In this document: one piece after another, positions 51,131 to 61,908 of the stretch
How the letters are laid out: every line of letters starts with the position of its first letter
Position numbering within the stretch: position 1 is the first letter of the stretch
NCBI GenBank assembly: GCA_965214495.1
Contig: OZ243958.1
Coordinates: 186,001-250,000, forward strand
DNA: 64,000 nt
Origin: JANQOH01 sp965214495
GTDB taxonomy: Bacteria > Pseudomonadota > Alphaproteobacteria > UBA7887
Direction: 5' to 3'
Made by a program: the position numbers and the translations under genes
The notes under the pieces: generated by a model
What the model saw: only the letters and a program-made list of their open reading frames with translations
Told to the model about the DNA's origin: nothing
Databases searched by the model: none

Positions 51131-54093
51131 CGACCGACACGAGCGAGCCGGGCCTCGAAACCCTCATCGTCCGGTCGCTGATCGAAGAAGGCGGCTACGC
51201 AGCCGGCGACCCGAACGACTACGACCGCGACCACGCGGTCGATACGGCCACGCTCTTCGCGTTCCTCGACGCGACCCAGCCGAAGGCGGTCGCGGCGCTC
51301 GGCATCGGCGCCCCCGGCCCGAAGCGGCTGCAATTTCTCCACCGCCTCCGCGGAGAGATCGACCGGCGCGGAGTCGTCGACATGCTGCGCAACGGCGTGA
51401 AACACGGCCCGGCGTCGGTCGAACTGTTCTATGGAACCCCGACTCCCGGCAACGCCGGGGCCGAGGCGCTGTTCGCCGCCAATGTCTTCAGCGTCACCCG
51501 CCAGCTCCGATATTCGAAGGACGAGACCCGGCGCGCGCTCGATCTGGCGCTGTTCGTCAACGGCCTGCCCGTCGCCACCTTCGAGCTCAAGAACAGTCTG
51601 ACCAAACAGACGGTCGCGGACGCGGTCGAGCAATACCGGCGCGACCGCGACCCGAAGGAGCCGCTGTTCCGGTTCGGCCGCTGCATCGTCCATTTCGCGG
51701 TGGACGACGGCGAAGTGCGGATGTGCACCCACCTCAAGGGCAAGGACTCGTGGTTCCTGCCCTTCAACAGGGGCTGGAACGCCGGCGCGGGCAATCCGCC
51801 GAACCCCCGCGGCCTCAAGACCGACTATCTCTGGAAGCAGATCCTCGCCAGGACGAGCCTGACGGACATCCTCGAGAACTATGCCCAAATCGTCGAGGAG
51901 GCGGATGGGCAAGGCCGGCAGAAGGGGCGGAAACAGATATTCCCGAGGTTCCATCAGCTCGATGCAGTGCGTGAGCTGCTGGCCGACGCCGGGGCCGCCG
52001 GCGCGGGCAGGCGCTATCTGATCCAGCATTCGGCGGGGTCGGGCAAGAGCAACTCCATCGCCTGGCTCGCGCATCGGCTGAACGGGCTGGAGACCGATGG
52101 AAAGCCGACCTTCGATTCCGTCGTCGTCGTCACCGACCGGCGGGTTCTCGACAGGCAAATCCGCGACACGATCAGGCAGTTCGCGCAGGTATCGTCCGTC
52201 GTCGGCCATGCCGAGCGCTCCGGCCAACTCCGCGCATTCCTCGAGAGCGGCAAGAAGATCGTCGTCACCACGGTGCAGAAATTCCCCTTCGTCCTCGACG
52301 AGATCGGCAACGAGCATCGGGGCCGGCGGTTCGCCATCGTCATCGACGAGGCGCATTCGGGCCAGGGCGGCCGCGCCACCGCGACCATGCACATGGCGTT
52401 GGCGGGCGACGCGCCCGACGACGAAGACAGCGTCGAAGACAGGATCAACCGCCTGATAGAGGCGCGAAAAATCCTCCCCAACGCCAGCTATTTCGCGTTC
52501 ACCGCCACGCCGAAGAACAAGACGCTGGAGATCTTCGGCGCTCCGCTGCCGGAAGGCGGCAAGGTCCGGCGCGTCCCCTTCCACATCTACACGATGAAAC
52601 AGGCCATCCAGGAGGGGTTCATCCTCGACGTATTGGCGCACTACACCCCGGTCGACAGCTACACCCGGTTGCTGAAAACGGTCGAGGACGACCCTTCATA
52701 CGACGCCGGCAAGGCGAGCCGCGCGCTGCACATCTATGTCGAGGCTCACGAACATGCGATCCGCCGAAGGACGGAGATCATGGTCGATCATTTCCATGAT
52801 CGGGTGATCGCCCGCCGCAAGATCGACGGCCGAGCGCGGGCCATGGTCGCGACCGACGGCATTCACCGGGCGATCCGATACTTCCATGCCTTCGAGAACT
52901 GTCTCGATGAGCGCAAGAGCCCCTGGCGCGCCATCGTCGCGTTCTCCGGCGAACACGAATACGGCGGACGGAAGGTGACCGAGGCGGCGCTGAACGGCTT
53001 TCCGGGCAACCGGATCGAGGAGCAGTTCCGGCAGGATCCGTACCGCTTCCTGATCGTTGCCGACAAGTTCCAGACCGGCTACGACGAGCCGTTGCTGCAC
53101 ACCATGTATGTCGACAAGGTCCTGTCGGGCGTGAAGGCGGTGCAGACGTTGTCCCGGCTCAACCGCGCCCACCCGCTCAAGCACGATACCTTCGTGCTCG
53201 ATTTCGTGAACGATGCCGACGGCATCGCGGCCGCGTTCGAAGACTACTACCGCACCACGATCCTCGGCGAGGAGACCGATCCCGACAAGCTGCACGACCT
53301 GAAGGCGGCCCTCGACAGGCATGGGGTGTATTCCTGGAAACAGGTCGAGGACCTGGTCGCGCTCTATCTCGGCGGCGGCGGTCGGGAAGCGCTGGATCCG
53401 ATCCTCGATTCCTGCGTCGCCGTTTACCTGTCGGATCTCGACGAAGACGGGCAGGTGGACTTCAAGGGCAAGGCCAGGGCGTTCGTACGCACGTATAATT
53501 TTCTGGCCGCGATCCTTCCCTGGGGAAGACCGGAGTGGGAGAAGCTGTCGATCTTTCTCAATCTACTGACCCCGAAGCTCCCTGCGCCGCGGGAGGAAGA
53601 CCTCTCGAAGGGCATTCTGGAAGCGATCGACATGGACGGCTACCGCGTCGAGGCCCGGGCCTCGATGGCGGTCGCGCTCGCCGACTCCGACGCGGAGATC
53701 GGGCCCGTGCCGACGGGCGGCGGCGGCGGGGTGACGGAGCCGGAGATCGATCTGCTGAGTAACATCCTCAAGGAATTCAACGAGATGTTCGGCAACGTCG
53801 ATTGGAAGGACGCCGACAGGATCGGCAAGGTCATCACGGAAGAACTGCCCGCAAAGGTCTCCGCCGACCGGGCCTATTGGAACGCACGGCAAAACCCGGA
53901 CAGGCAGAACGCGCGCGTCGAGCACGACAGGGCGCTCAGCCGCGCCGTCGTCGATCTCCTCGCCGACGACTCCGAGCTGTTCCGGCAGTTCAGCGACAAC
54001 CCCTCGTTCCGGAAGTGGCTGTCCGACGCCGTGTTCAGAGCGACTTACGCCGAGGCGACGCCTTCGCCCTCACGCGCACCTTTCTCGCGGTAG
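51127..54093 (+). CDS. hsdR: Type I restriction endonuclease subunit
   Basis: 988 residues from ATG 51127. N-terminal PD-(D/E)xK nuclease: Asp139 and E153-L-K155 (VATFELKNS). Translocase: Walker A GSGKS with Lys307 (QHSAGSGKSNSIAWLAHRL), DEAH 407-410 (VIDEAHSGQGG), then SF2 motifs (FTATPKNKTLEIFG, QTLSRLNRAHPLKHDTFVLDFVN). Cleaves unmethylated DNA after ATP-driven translocation. The start is coupled to darG. The stop TAG lies inside the 30-bp direct repeat 54082-54111, and the last few residues (PFSR) come from that repeat, suggesting the 3' end was rebuilt by insertion. Confidence 0.95.
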   Translation: MTTDTSEPGLETLIVRSLIEEGGYAAGDPNDYDRDHAVDTATLFAFLDATQPKAVAALGIGAPGPKRLQFLHRLRGEIDRRGVVDMLRNGVKHGPASVELFYGTPTPGNAGAEALFAANVFSVTRQLRYSKDETRRALDLALFVNGLPVATFELKNSLTKQTVADAVEQYRRDRDPKEPLFRFGRCIVHFAVDDGEVRMCTHLKGKDSWFLPFNRGWNAGAGNPPNPRGLKTDYLWKQILARTSLTDILENYAQIVEEADGQGRQKGRKQIFPRFHQLDAVRELLADAGAAGAGRRYLIQHSAGSGKSNSIAWLAHRLNGLETDGKPTFDSVVVVTDRRVLDRQIRDTIRQFAQVSSVVGHAERSGQLRAFLESGKKIVVTTVQKFPFVLDEIGNEHRGRRFAIVIDEAHSGQGGRATATMHMALAGDAPDDEDSVEDRINRLIEARKILPNASYFAFTATPKNKTLEIFGAPLPEGGKVRRVPFHIYTMKQAIQEGFILDVLAHYTPVDSYTRLLKTVEDDPSYDAGKASRALHIYVEAHEHAIRRRTEIMVDHFHDRVIARRKIDGRARAMVATDGIHRAIRYFHAFENCLDERKSPWRAIVAFSGEHEYGGRKVTEAALNGFPGNRIEEQFRQDPYRFLIVADKFQTGYDEPLLHTMYVDKVLSGVKAVQTLSRLNRAHPLKHDTFVLDFVNDADGIAAAFEDYYRTTILGEETDPDKLHDLKAALDRHGVYSWKQVEDLVALYLGGGGREALDPILDSCVAVYLSDLDEDGQVDFKGKARAFVRTYNFLAAILPWGRPEWEKLSIFLNLLTPKLPAPREEDLSKGILEAIDMDGYRVEARASMAVALADSDAEIGPVPTGGGGGVTEPEIDLLSNILKEFNEMFGNVDWKDADRIGKVITEELPAKVSADRAYWNARQNPDRQNARVEHDRALSRAVVDLLADDSELFRQFSDNPSFRKWLSDAVFRATYAEATPSPSRAPFSR

Positions 54094-54111
54094 CGCCAGA
54101 GGCCCGCGCGC
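54082..54111. repeat. 30-bp direct repeat, left copy
   Basis: Matches 56325-56354 in the DUF6867 gene with one mismatch in 30 (g54090 vs a56333). Minus strand of this copy reads AGLWRYREK as in DUF6867. It overlaps the hsdR stop. Confidence 0.85.
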
Positions 54112-54128
54112 GACGGGGGCAAACCCTC

Positions 54129-54487
54129 CTATACTTTCGCGGCGATGGCTTCGATTTCGAGCAGAAACTCACGCTTCACCGGGCCCGCACCGGTGACCAG
54201 CATCGAGGCGGGCCGCGCAGCGCCCAGAAAGCGCGATCGAACCTTGACGTAGTCGGCGATGTCGGCCTCGCGCAGCAAGTAATGGGTCACCTTGACCAGG
54301 TCGTTGACGGTCATTCCCGCCGATTCAAGAATTTGACGATGTGACCCCAGGCGAGCTCCGCTTGGCCGGTGATATCGGCCGGCAATTCGCCATCCAGAGC
54401 CAAACCCGGCGTTCCCGAGCTCAACAGCCAGCGTGCGCCCGGAGGTATTTCGATGGCGTCGCTATAGCTCCCGATCCGGGACGCCAC
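54129..54487 (-). pseudogene. ridA: RidA-family protein, frameshifted
   Basis: Reading from GTG 54487: VASRIGSYSDAIEIPPGARWLLSSGTPGLALDGELPADITGQAELAWGHIV is a RidA N-terminus; loss of one base near 54331-54334 then shifts to ILESAGMTVNDLVKVTHYLLREADIADYVKVRSRFLGAARPASMLVTGAGPVKREFLLEIEAIAAKV, the RidA C-terminus. Repairing one base gives about 119 residues, the normal size. RidA enzymes hydrolyse reactive enamines/imines. Non-functional unless the frameshift is an error. Confidence 0.85.
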
Positions 54488-55121
54488 TCCAATATCGTGA
54501 ACGATATTCTGTATCGGTTCGAACGCTCCAGCACGGTTCGCAGCTCAAGCTGCTCCCGCCCTCCCCACATGTGTTCCGTCAAGCAGTGTCACGCCGCCGC
54601 GGACCGCGTATAGCTGAGGCCCTGTCCACGTCTCACGAGTCCAGTCACGACATCTCGACGCATATGCCCTCAAAGCCGCATAAGTACGATCGAAAAGATC
54701 ATTATACATGTTCCGATTGCACCGTGACATGCCCGGATGCGCATTGACTTACTTTCTCCGATGATCTCTAACGCGTTCGGGATCGGATTGCAAGAGGCAG
54801 GCCGCCACGGGGGCCGGACCGCCGGCGCCCGGAAGCTGGGAGAGCGCCAGCGCGTGGTCTGGAAAAATGATCCGAAGCGCTTCGGTCGGCGTGCCCGTCC
54901 GACCGCGCCGGTGCGCAGCGACGTCCCCACCGACACCCTTGACGATCACACGCCTGGCGCACCCCGGGGGATCGAGGGCCTGCCTTACACCAAACGTCGT
55001 TGACTTTGACCGTTGTGCTCCCGCCCGCAATGGTCATCGCTATGGACAAACAGGTGAAAAAGGGAAATCCAATGGGTCATCATCAAGGTCATTTGGTATT
55101 ACATGAAACGCAAATTATGCG
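54488..55121. other. AT-richer stretch without a recognisable gene
   Basis: 634 bp between the ridA relic and the PLD-nuclease gene. Small frames on both strands lack family motifs. One, on the minus strand (54545-54730), reads NDLFDRTYAALRAYASRCRDW, which I cannot assign. 54660-54720 and 55030-55110 are clearly AT-richer than the genes, suggesting foreign or decaying DNA. Confidence 0.4.
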
Positions 55122-56291
55122 TCACGCGGCCAGCGAGTCGGGCCAGTCCAGTTGGTCGAGCACGGTCCGGGGAAGCCTGCCATGTTTGTCGAATGCCGCC
55201 TGAAGCCGTCCGTTCAGCCACTCGAATCCTTCTTTGGAAAGCTCGACGGCAGGATGTCGCATGTAAGCACGGCGTGGATCCGTGTTGCCCTCGCCCCGCC
55301 GCGCGTTCCGCTGTGTGGACGCGAACGAGTCGGTGCCCAAAGCGTCCATCAATTCATTGAGCGATACGCCGTTTCCTATCGCGTCCGCGACGAACTCGGC
55401 GGAGTGGACGCGGATATAATGAGGCCAGCGCTCCTTCCAGGGGCGCCTCGCAATGTCGTCGGGTGTCGCGTCGTCCCGTTCCGGCCAATGCGTCATCCCG
55501 ACGGCGCGGCCAAAGATACGAATATCCGGCCCCTCGACAAGCGGAGCCATGAACATCGCTGCCCCGTCTTTGACCTGTCGCGGGCGCTTGTTGGCGGGAT
55601 AAGTGGCGGCCCAGTGGCAACCATCTCGTTTAAGCATAGCCACAGTGGAATACGACAGCGGAACGCGATCGCCGCTACGCCCGAAGAATTTCACGAAAGC
55701 CTGCGGCGGCTCGGTGAACACCGTTGGCGCGCGAACCGCGCGCGGCTCGGCGATACCGGCGTCAGCGCCGAAATCGTCTAGCTCGGTCGGTCCGCCGGGC
55801 CGGTATCCCGACGCAAGACAGCGGGTGACCTGTCCGTCCCACTCGTCGACCCGGTCGCGCCGCAGATCGTTGCCGCCCCGCCGCCATAGATCGTCGAACC
55901 AGGCCCGGCAGTTCGCGACCGCCGCCGGGTCCTCCGTTACCGCGCCGAATTCATGGTTTCGGCAAAGTCCGGCCTCGGTGAGATTGGCCGAGGTCACAAC
56001 CGCCCGGCCCGTGCCGAACAGATAGAGCTTGGCGTGAAGGTTGCGGATGCCCCGGACGGTCGCGCCGGCGTCGAGCAGCTTTCGCAGCGCTGCGATATCG
56101 CTGGCGCCTTTCGCAAAGTCCCCAAGGTTGAAACGGGTGATGACCCGGACGTCATCGGGGCGTAACGAGAGAAGGCGATCGAGAGCGCGCGCCTTGATGA
56201 ACGGACAGACGATCCGGAGTCCACCGGCGTTTCGGCGCAAGCCGTCGGTCAGCTCCCGCGCCCATTCCCTGTCCACCAGGCGGAATGTCAT
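55122..56291 (-). CDS. PLD-fold nuclease with C-terminal domain of unknown (possibly PUA/EVE-like) type
   Basis: 389 residues from ATG 56291 (GGGGAGGTTGC upstream); the longer frame upstream runs over DUF6867. Residues 1-150 are a single HKD phospholipase-D-like domain: LRIVCPFIKARALDRLL, GIRNLHAKLYLFGTG with His86-x-Lys88, VVTSANLTEAGL (Ser/Asn). Such single-HKD proteins are mostly nucleases. Residues about 185-330 include KFFGRSGDRVPLS, IRIFGRAVGMTHW and WPHYIRVHSAEF, which look like a PUA/EVE-type fold but I am not certain. The stop region is in an AT-rich border. It overlaps the DUF6867 stop by 4 bp. Confidence 0.75.
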   Translation of the reverse strand: MTFRLVDREWARELTDGLRRNAGGLRIVCPFIKARALDRLLSLRPDDVRVITRFNLGDFAKGASDIAALRKLLDAGATVRGIRNLHAKLYLFGTGRAVVTSANLTEAGLCRNHEFGAVTEDPAAVANCRAWFDDLWRRGGNDLRRDRVDEWDGQVTRCLASGYRPGGPTELDDFGADAGIAEPRAVRAPTVFTEPPQAFVKFFGRSGDRVPLSYSTVAMLKRDGCHWAATYPANKRPRQVKDGAAMFMAPLVEGPDIRIFGRAVGMTHWPERDDATPDDIARRPWKERWPHYIRVHSAEFVADAIGNGVSLNELMDALGTDSFASTQRNARRGEGNTDPRRAYMRHPAVELSKEGFEWLNGRLQAAFDKHGRLPRTVLDQLDWPDSLAA

Positions 56292-56659
56292 GCAACCTCC
56301 CCGGTCCCCGGACTCGGCTGGACCTTCTCGCGATAGCGCCAGAGGCCCGCGCGCTCGTAGCGCCACGGATATTGCCGGACCATGTTGGCAACCCGGCAGA
56401 GACGCCACGCGACCAGACCGACGGTCGTGATCGCGGCCGTGTCGAGCAGGTAGCCGGACAGGGAGAATAACGGCCCGTCGAACAAGGCGTAGGCGAGGAA
56501 CCGGTCGGCGGCGCCGAGGCCCAGGCAGGCGGCGACGAGCTGATAGGCCGGGCGCCAAGTCGCCGCGATCGCGCGCCCGGTCATGACCGCGGCCCCGCCG
56601 CCGGCGATCAGGGTCAGGCTGACGAAAACCGCGACCGGAACTTCCGAGAACGGCATCAT
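56288..56659 (-). CDS. DUF6867 membrane protein next to livF
   Basis: 123 residues from ATG 56659. Three hydrophobic segments (VAVFVSLTLIAGGGAAVMTG, AYQLVAACLGLGAADRFLAYALF, LDTAAITTVGLVAWRL), then YPWRYERAGLWRYREKV. The family sits downstream of LIV-type transporters in alphaproteobacteria; function unknown. A 30-bp piece of its 3' end is duplicated at 54082-54111. Confidence 0.82.
   Translation of the reverse strand: MMPFSEVPVAVFVSLTLIAGGGAAVMTGRAIAATWRPAYQLVAACLGLGAADRFLAYALFDGPLFSLSGYLLDTAAITTVGLVAWRLCRVANMVRQYPWRYERAGLWRYREKVQPSPGTGEVA
56325..56354. repeat. 30-bp direct repeat, right copy (inside DUF6867 gene)
   Basis: Partner of 54082-54111, one mismatch in 30. Lies in codons for AGLWRYREK on the minus strand. 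The 2.2 kb between copies carries the ridA relic and the PLD nuclease. Confidence 0.85.
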
Positions 56660-56666
56660 CGCCGAC

Positions 56667-57376
56667 TCAGGCCGCGCCTTCCAGATAGGCGCTGCGCACT
56701 TCGGCGCTGGCCAGCAGTTCGCGGCCCCCGCCGCTCAGCACGATCCGCCCGTTGGCCATGACGTAGCCGCGATGCGCGAGCCGCAGCGCGAGCTGCGCGT
56801 TCTGTTCCACCAGCAGGATCGCGATCCCCAGCGAGGCGTTGATGTCCCGGATGACCTCGAAGATCTGCTTCACGATCAACGGCGCGAGGCCGAGCGACGG
56901 CTCGTCGAACAACAACAATCGCGGCCGGCTCATCAGCGCCCGCCCGATGGCGAGCATCTGTTGTTCGCCGCCCGAAAGCGTGCCGCCGCGCTGTCGGCGC
57001 CGTTCGCCGAGGATGGGGAAAATCCCGAAAACCCGCTTCAGGTCGTCGTCGAGATGGCCGGGATCGGCAGTCACCGCCCCCATTTGCAGGTTCTCCAGAA
57101 CCGTCATGCGCGGGAATATGCGCCGGCCTTCGGGTGCATGGGCGACCCCGCGGCGCACGATACGAAAGGTGGGGAGCGCGGTGATGTCCTCGCCGCCGAA
57201 CAGGATCTTTCCCCGCGCGGCGCGTGGATTGCCGCAGATCGTCATCAGCAGGGTCGATTTGCCGGCCCCGTTGGCGCCGATCAAGGTCACGATTTCGCCC
57301 TCCGAGACCTCGATGTCGACCCCGCGCAGCGCCTGAACCGGGCCGTAATAGGTGTGAACCCCCTTTACCGAGAGCA

Positions 57377-57377
<1 letters not shown>
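56667..57377 (-). CDS. livF: ABC transporter ATPase, LivF-type
   Basis: 236 residues from ATG 57377, sharing bases with the livG stop (TGATG). Walker A IGANGAGKSTLLMTI, signature LSGGEQQMLAIGRALMSRPRLLLFDEPSLGLAPLIVKQIFE with Walker B, and the short LivF length with the AHAPEGRRIFPRMTVLENL motif. One of two cytoplasmic ATPases of a branched-chain amino acid or amide uptake complex. Co-transcribed with livG, livM, livH and DUF6867. No binding protein (livJ) is adjacent. Confidence 0.95.
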
Positions 57378-59448
<2,071 letters not shown>

Positions 59449-59449
59449 C

Positions 59450-60364
59450 TCAGACCTTCTCGATCTCGGGGCGACCGAGCAGCCCGGAAGGCCGGAAGAT
59501 CAGCACCAGGACGAGGATGCCGAAGGTGGCGACATCCTTGTATTCGACCGAGAAGTAACCGGAGAAGAAGGCTTCGACCAGGCCGAGCAGCAGCCCCCCC
59601 AACATGGCCCCCGGCAGCGAGCCGATACCGCCGAGCACGGCGGCCGTGAACGCCTTGAGGCCGGCGATGAAGCCCAGGAAGAAATCGACGACGCCGTAAT
59701 AAAGAGACGCCAGCACCCCGGCGACGGCGGCCAGCGCCGCCCCCATCACGAAGGTCAGCGAGATCGTGCGGTCGACGTCGATACCGAGCAGCATCGCCAT
59801 GGTGCGGTCCTGCTCGCAGGCGCGTTGGGCGCGGCCCAGCGCGGTGCCGCCGATCAACCCGGCGAACAGCGCCATCAGCGCCACGGTCAGCACGACGATG
59901 AGAATCTGCACGTGGCTCAGCCGCACCGCGAATTCGGGTGTCTCGTAGATCGTGAAGCCGCTGGTGATGATCGGGCTCAGCGCCTTGACCCCGGCGCCCT
60001 GGCTCAGCAGCACGTAGTTCTGCAACGCGAGCGACATGCCGATGGCGCTGATCAACGCGGCCAGGCGCTGCGTGCCGCGCAGCGGCCGGTAGGCGATGCG
60101 CTCCACCGACCAGCCATAGGCGGCGGTGAACAGCATGGTGACGATCAGCACGACCAGCAGGGCGAGCGGCACCCATGTGACCCCGGCCGCGCCGAGGATG
60201 GTGAAGCTGATCACCGCGACGAAGGCTCCGATCATGTAGATCTCGCCATGCGCGAAATTGATCATGCCGATGATGCCGTACACCATCGTGTAGCCGATCG
60301 CGATCAGCCCGTACATGCTGCCGAGCGTCACGCCGTTGATGAGTTGTTCGAGAAAATACGCCAT
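59450..60364 (-). CDS. livH: ABC transporter permease, LivH-type
   Basis: 304 residues from ATG 60364. LivH signatures QLINGVTLGSMYGLIAIGYTMVYGIIGMINFAHGEIYMIGAF, GRAQRACEQDRTMAMLLGIDVDRTISLTFVMGAALAAVAGVLASLYYGVVDFFLGFIAGLKAFTAAVLGGIGSLPGAMLGGLLLGL. First gene of the transporter operon. With LivM it forms the transmembrane channel. Confidence 0.95.
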   Translation of the reverse strand: MAYFLEQLINGVTLGSMYGLIAIGYTMVYGIIGMINFAHGEIYMIGAFVAVISFTILGAAGVTWVPLALLVVLIVTMLFTAAYGWSVERIAYRPLRGTQRLAALISAIGMSLALQNYVLLSQGAGVKALSPIITSGFTIYETPEFAVRLSHVQILIVVLTVALMALFAGLIGGTALGRAQRACEQDRTMAMLLGIDVDRTISLTFVMGAALAAVAGVLASLYYGVVDFFLGFIAGLKAFTAAVLGGIGSLPGAMLGGLLLGLVEAFFSGYFSVEYKDVATFGILVLVLIFRPSGLLGRPEIEKV

Positions 60365-60441
60365 CGCCGCCCCGCGCCGCGCCTATCACAAATTCGCCCG
60401 TTCCGCCAGCGGTGTTTCGCCCGGCCCGACGATCGCGGCGG

Positions 60442-61656
60442 TTACGCCGCGGCGCAGCGGATGCCGAAGCGCGTCCAGACCTCTCCCAGAGCCTCGACCA
60501 GGGCGTCCATCATGGCGTCGTCGTGCAGCGGAGTCGGCGTGATGCGCAGACGCTCGGTGCCGCGCGGCACGGTCGGGTAGTTGATCGGCTGCACGTAGAT
60601 ATCGAACTCGCGCAGCAGCGCGTCGCTGGCCCGCTTGCACAAGACGGGGTCGCCCACCGTCACCGGCACGATGTGGCTGGGATTGTCGATCACCGGGATT
60701 CCGATGGCGGCGAGCCGGCGTTTCAGGGTTCGCGCGCGCTCTGCGTGGCGCGCGCGTTCGGCGCCGCTGGTCTTCAGGTGGCGGATGGCGGCGTGCGCGG
60801 CGGCCGCGACCGCCGGCGGCAGCGAAGTAGTGAAGATGAATCCGGGCGCGTAGGAACGCACGGTGTCGCAGATGGCGGCGGACGCGGCGATGTAGCCGCC
60901 CATCACCCCGAACGCCTTGCCGAGCGTGCCTTCGATTACGTCCAGGCGGTGCATGACGCCGTCGCGTTCGGCGACCCCGCCGCCGCGCGGGCCGTACATT
61001 CCCACCGCGTGCACCTCGTCGAGATAGGTGAGCGCGCCGTGGCGTTCGGCAACGTCGCAGATCTCGCCGATCGGCGCGATGTCGCCGTCCATCGAATAGA
61101 CCGACTCGAAAGCGACGATCCGGGGCAGCGCGGGGTCGAGTTCCTCCAGGAGCGACTCGAGATGGCGCACGTCGTTGTGACGGAAGATTCGTTTCGGCGC
61201 CCTGGAGTGCCGCACGCCCTGGATCATCGACGCATGGTTGAGCGCATCCGACAGGATCACGCAGCCGGGCAGCAGGCCGCCGAGAGTCGACAGGGTGGCG
61301 TCGTTCGAGATGTAGCCCGAGGTGAACAGCAGCGCCGCGTCCTTGCCGTGCAGGTCGGCGAGTTCGCGCTCGAGCAACACGTGGTAGTGGGTCGTGCCCG
61401 AAATGTTGCGCGTGCCCCCCGACCCGGCGCCGGCGAGCCTCGCCGCGTCGCACAGCGCGGCGATCACCTTCGGGTGCTGGCCCATGCCGAGATAATCGTT
61501 CGAGCACCAGATGGTGACGTGGCGTTCGACCTCGCCGTCGTAATAGCTGGCACGCGGGAAGCTGCCGGCGTGGCGCGCAAGGTCGGCGAAAACCCGGTAG
61601 CGCCCCTCGGTTTTCAGCGCCTGGAGCGCATCGGCGAAATGGGCCTCGTAGTTCAT
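60442..61656 (-). CDS. hemA: 5-aminolevulinate synthase
   Basis: 404 residues from ATG 61656; the frame extends upstream but NYEAHFADALQALKTEGRYRVFADL is the usual start. Signatures: WCSNDYLGMGQHPKVI, GAGSGGTRNISGTTHYHVLLERELADLHGKDAALLFTSGYISNDATLSTL, FESVYSMDGDIAPIGEICDVAERHGALTYLDEVHAVGMYG, EGTLGKAFGVMGGYIAAS (PLP Lys). Condenses glycine with succinyl-CoA; this C4 route is alphaproteobacterial. Downstream of livH by 77 bp on the same strand. Confidence 0.96.
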   Translation of the reverse strand: MNYEAHFADALQALKTEGRYRVFADLARHAGSFPRASYYDGEVERHVTIWCSNDYLGMGQHPKVIAALCDAARLAGAGSGGTRNISGTTHYHVLLERELADLHGKDAALLFTSGYISNDATLSTLGGLLPGCVILSDALNHASMIQGVRHSRAPKRIFRHNDVRHLESLLEELDPALPRIVAFESVYSMDGDIAPIGEICDVAERHGALTYLDEVHAVGMYGPRGGGVAERDGVMHRLDVIEGTLGKAFGVMGGYIAASAAICDTVRSYAPGFIFTTSLPPAVAAAAHAAIRHLKTSGAERARHAERARTLKRRLAAIGIPVIDNPSHIVPVTVGDPVLCKRASDALLREFDIYVQPINYPTVPRGTERLRITPTPLHDDAMMDALVEALGEVWTRFGIRCAAA

Positions 61657-61908
61657 GGCGGCGCCTCTCGATGCCCGCGAAAGCGACGGTCGTCGGTCGA
61701 CCCGGCACGGCGGGCAGCGCGAAGAACGGTGCGCGACCGCCTTCGTAATACGAGCGTCCGCCGCGGGCAACCCGCGCCCCGGTTCGGAACCGGCGCGCAA
61801 GGGAACGGCGCCGTTTCTCTGCGACCGCGAACCTGCTATGGTTCGGGGTGAGGCCGCGCGGTTTCGTCGCGACGCCGCGCGTTCAACTCCGAGGGAGGAC
61901 CATCACCG
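61657..61908. promoter_or_regulatory. Divergent hemA / cyclase-family control region
   Basis: 252 bp between hemA and the cyclase-family gene. No gene, repeat or clear promoter box seen; GGGAGGACC is the ribosome binding site of the latter. Confidence 0.35.

Noticed and set aside
54737..55003. Possible small gene in the AT-rich interval
   Set aside because: Overlapping frames on both strands with no family signature; cannot choose one.
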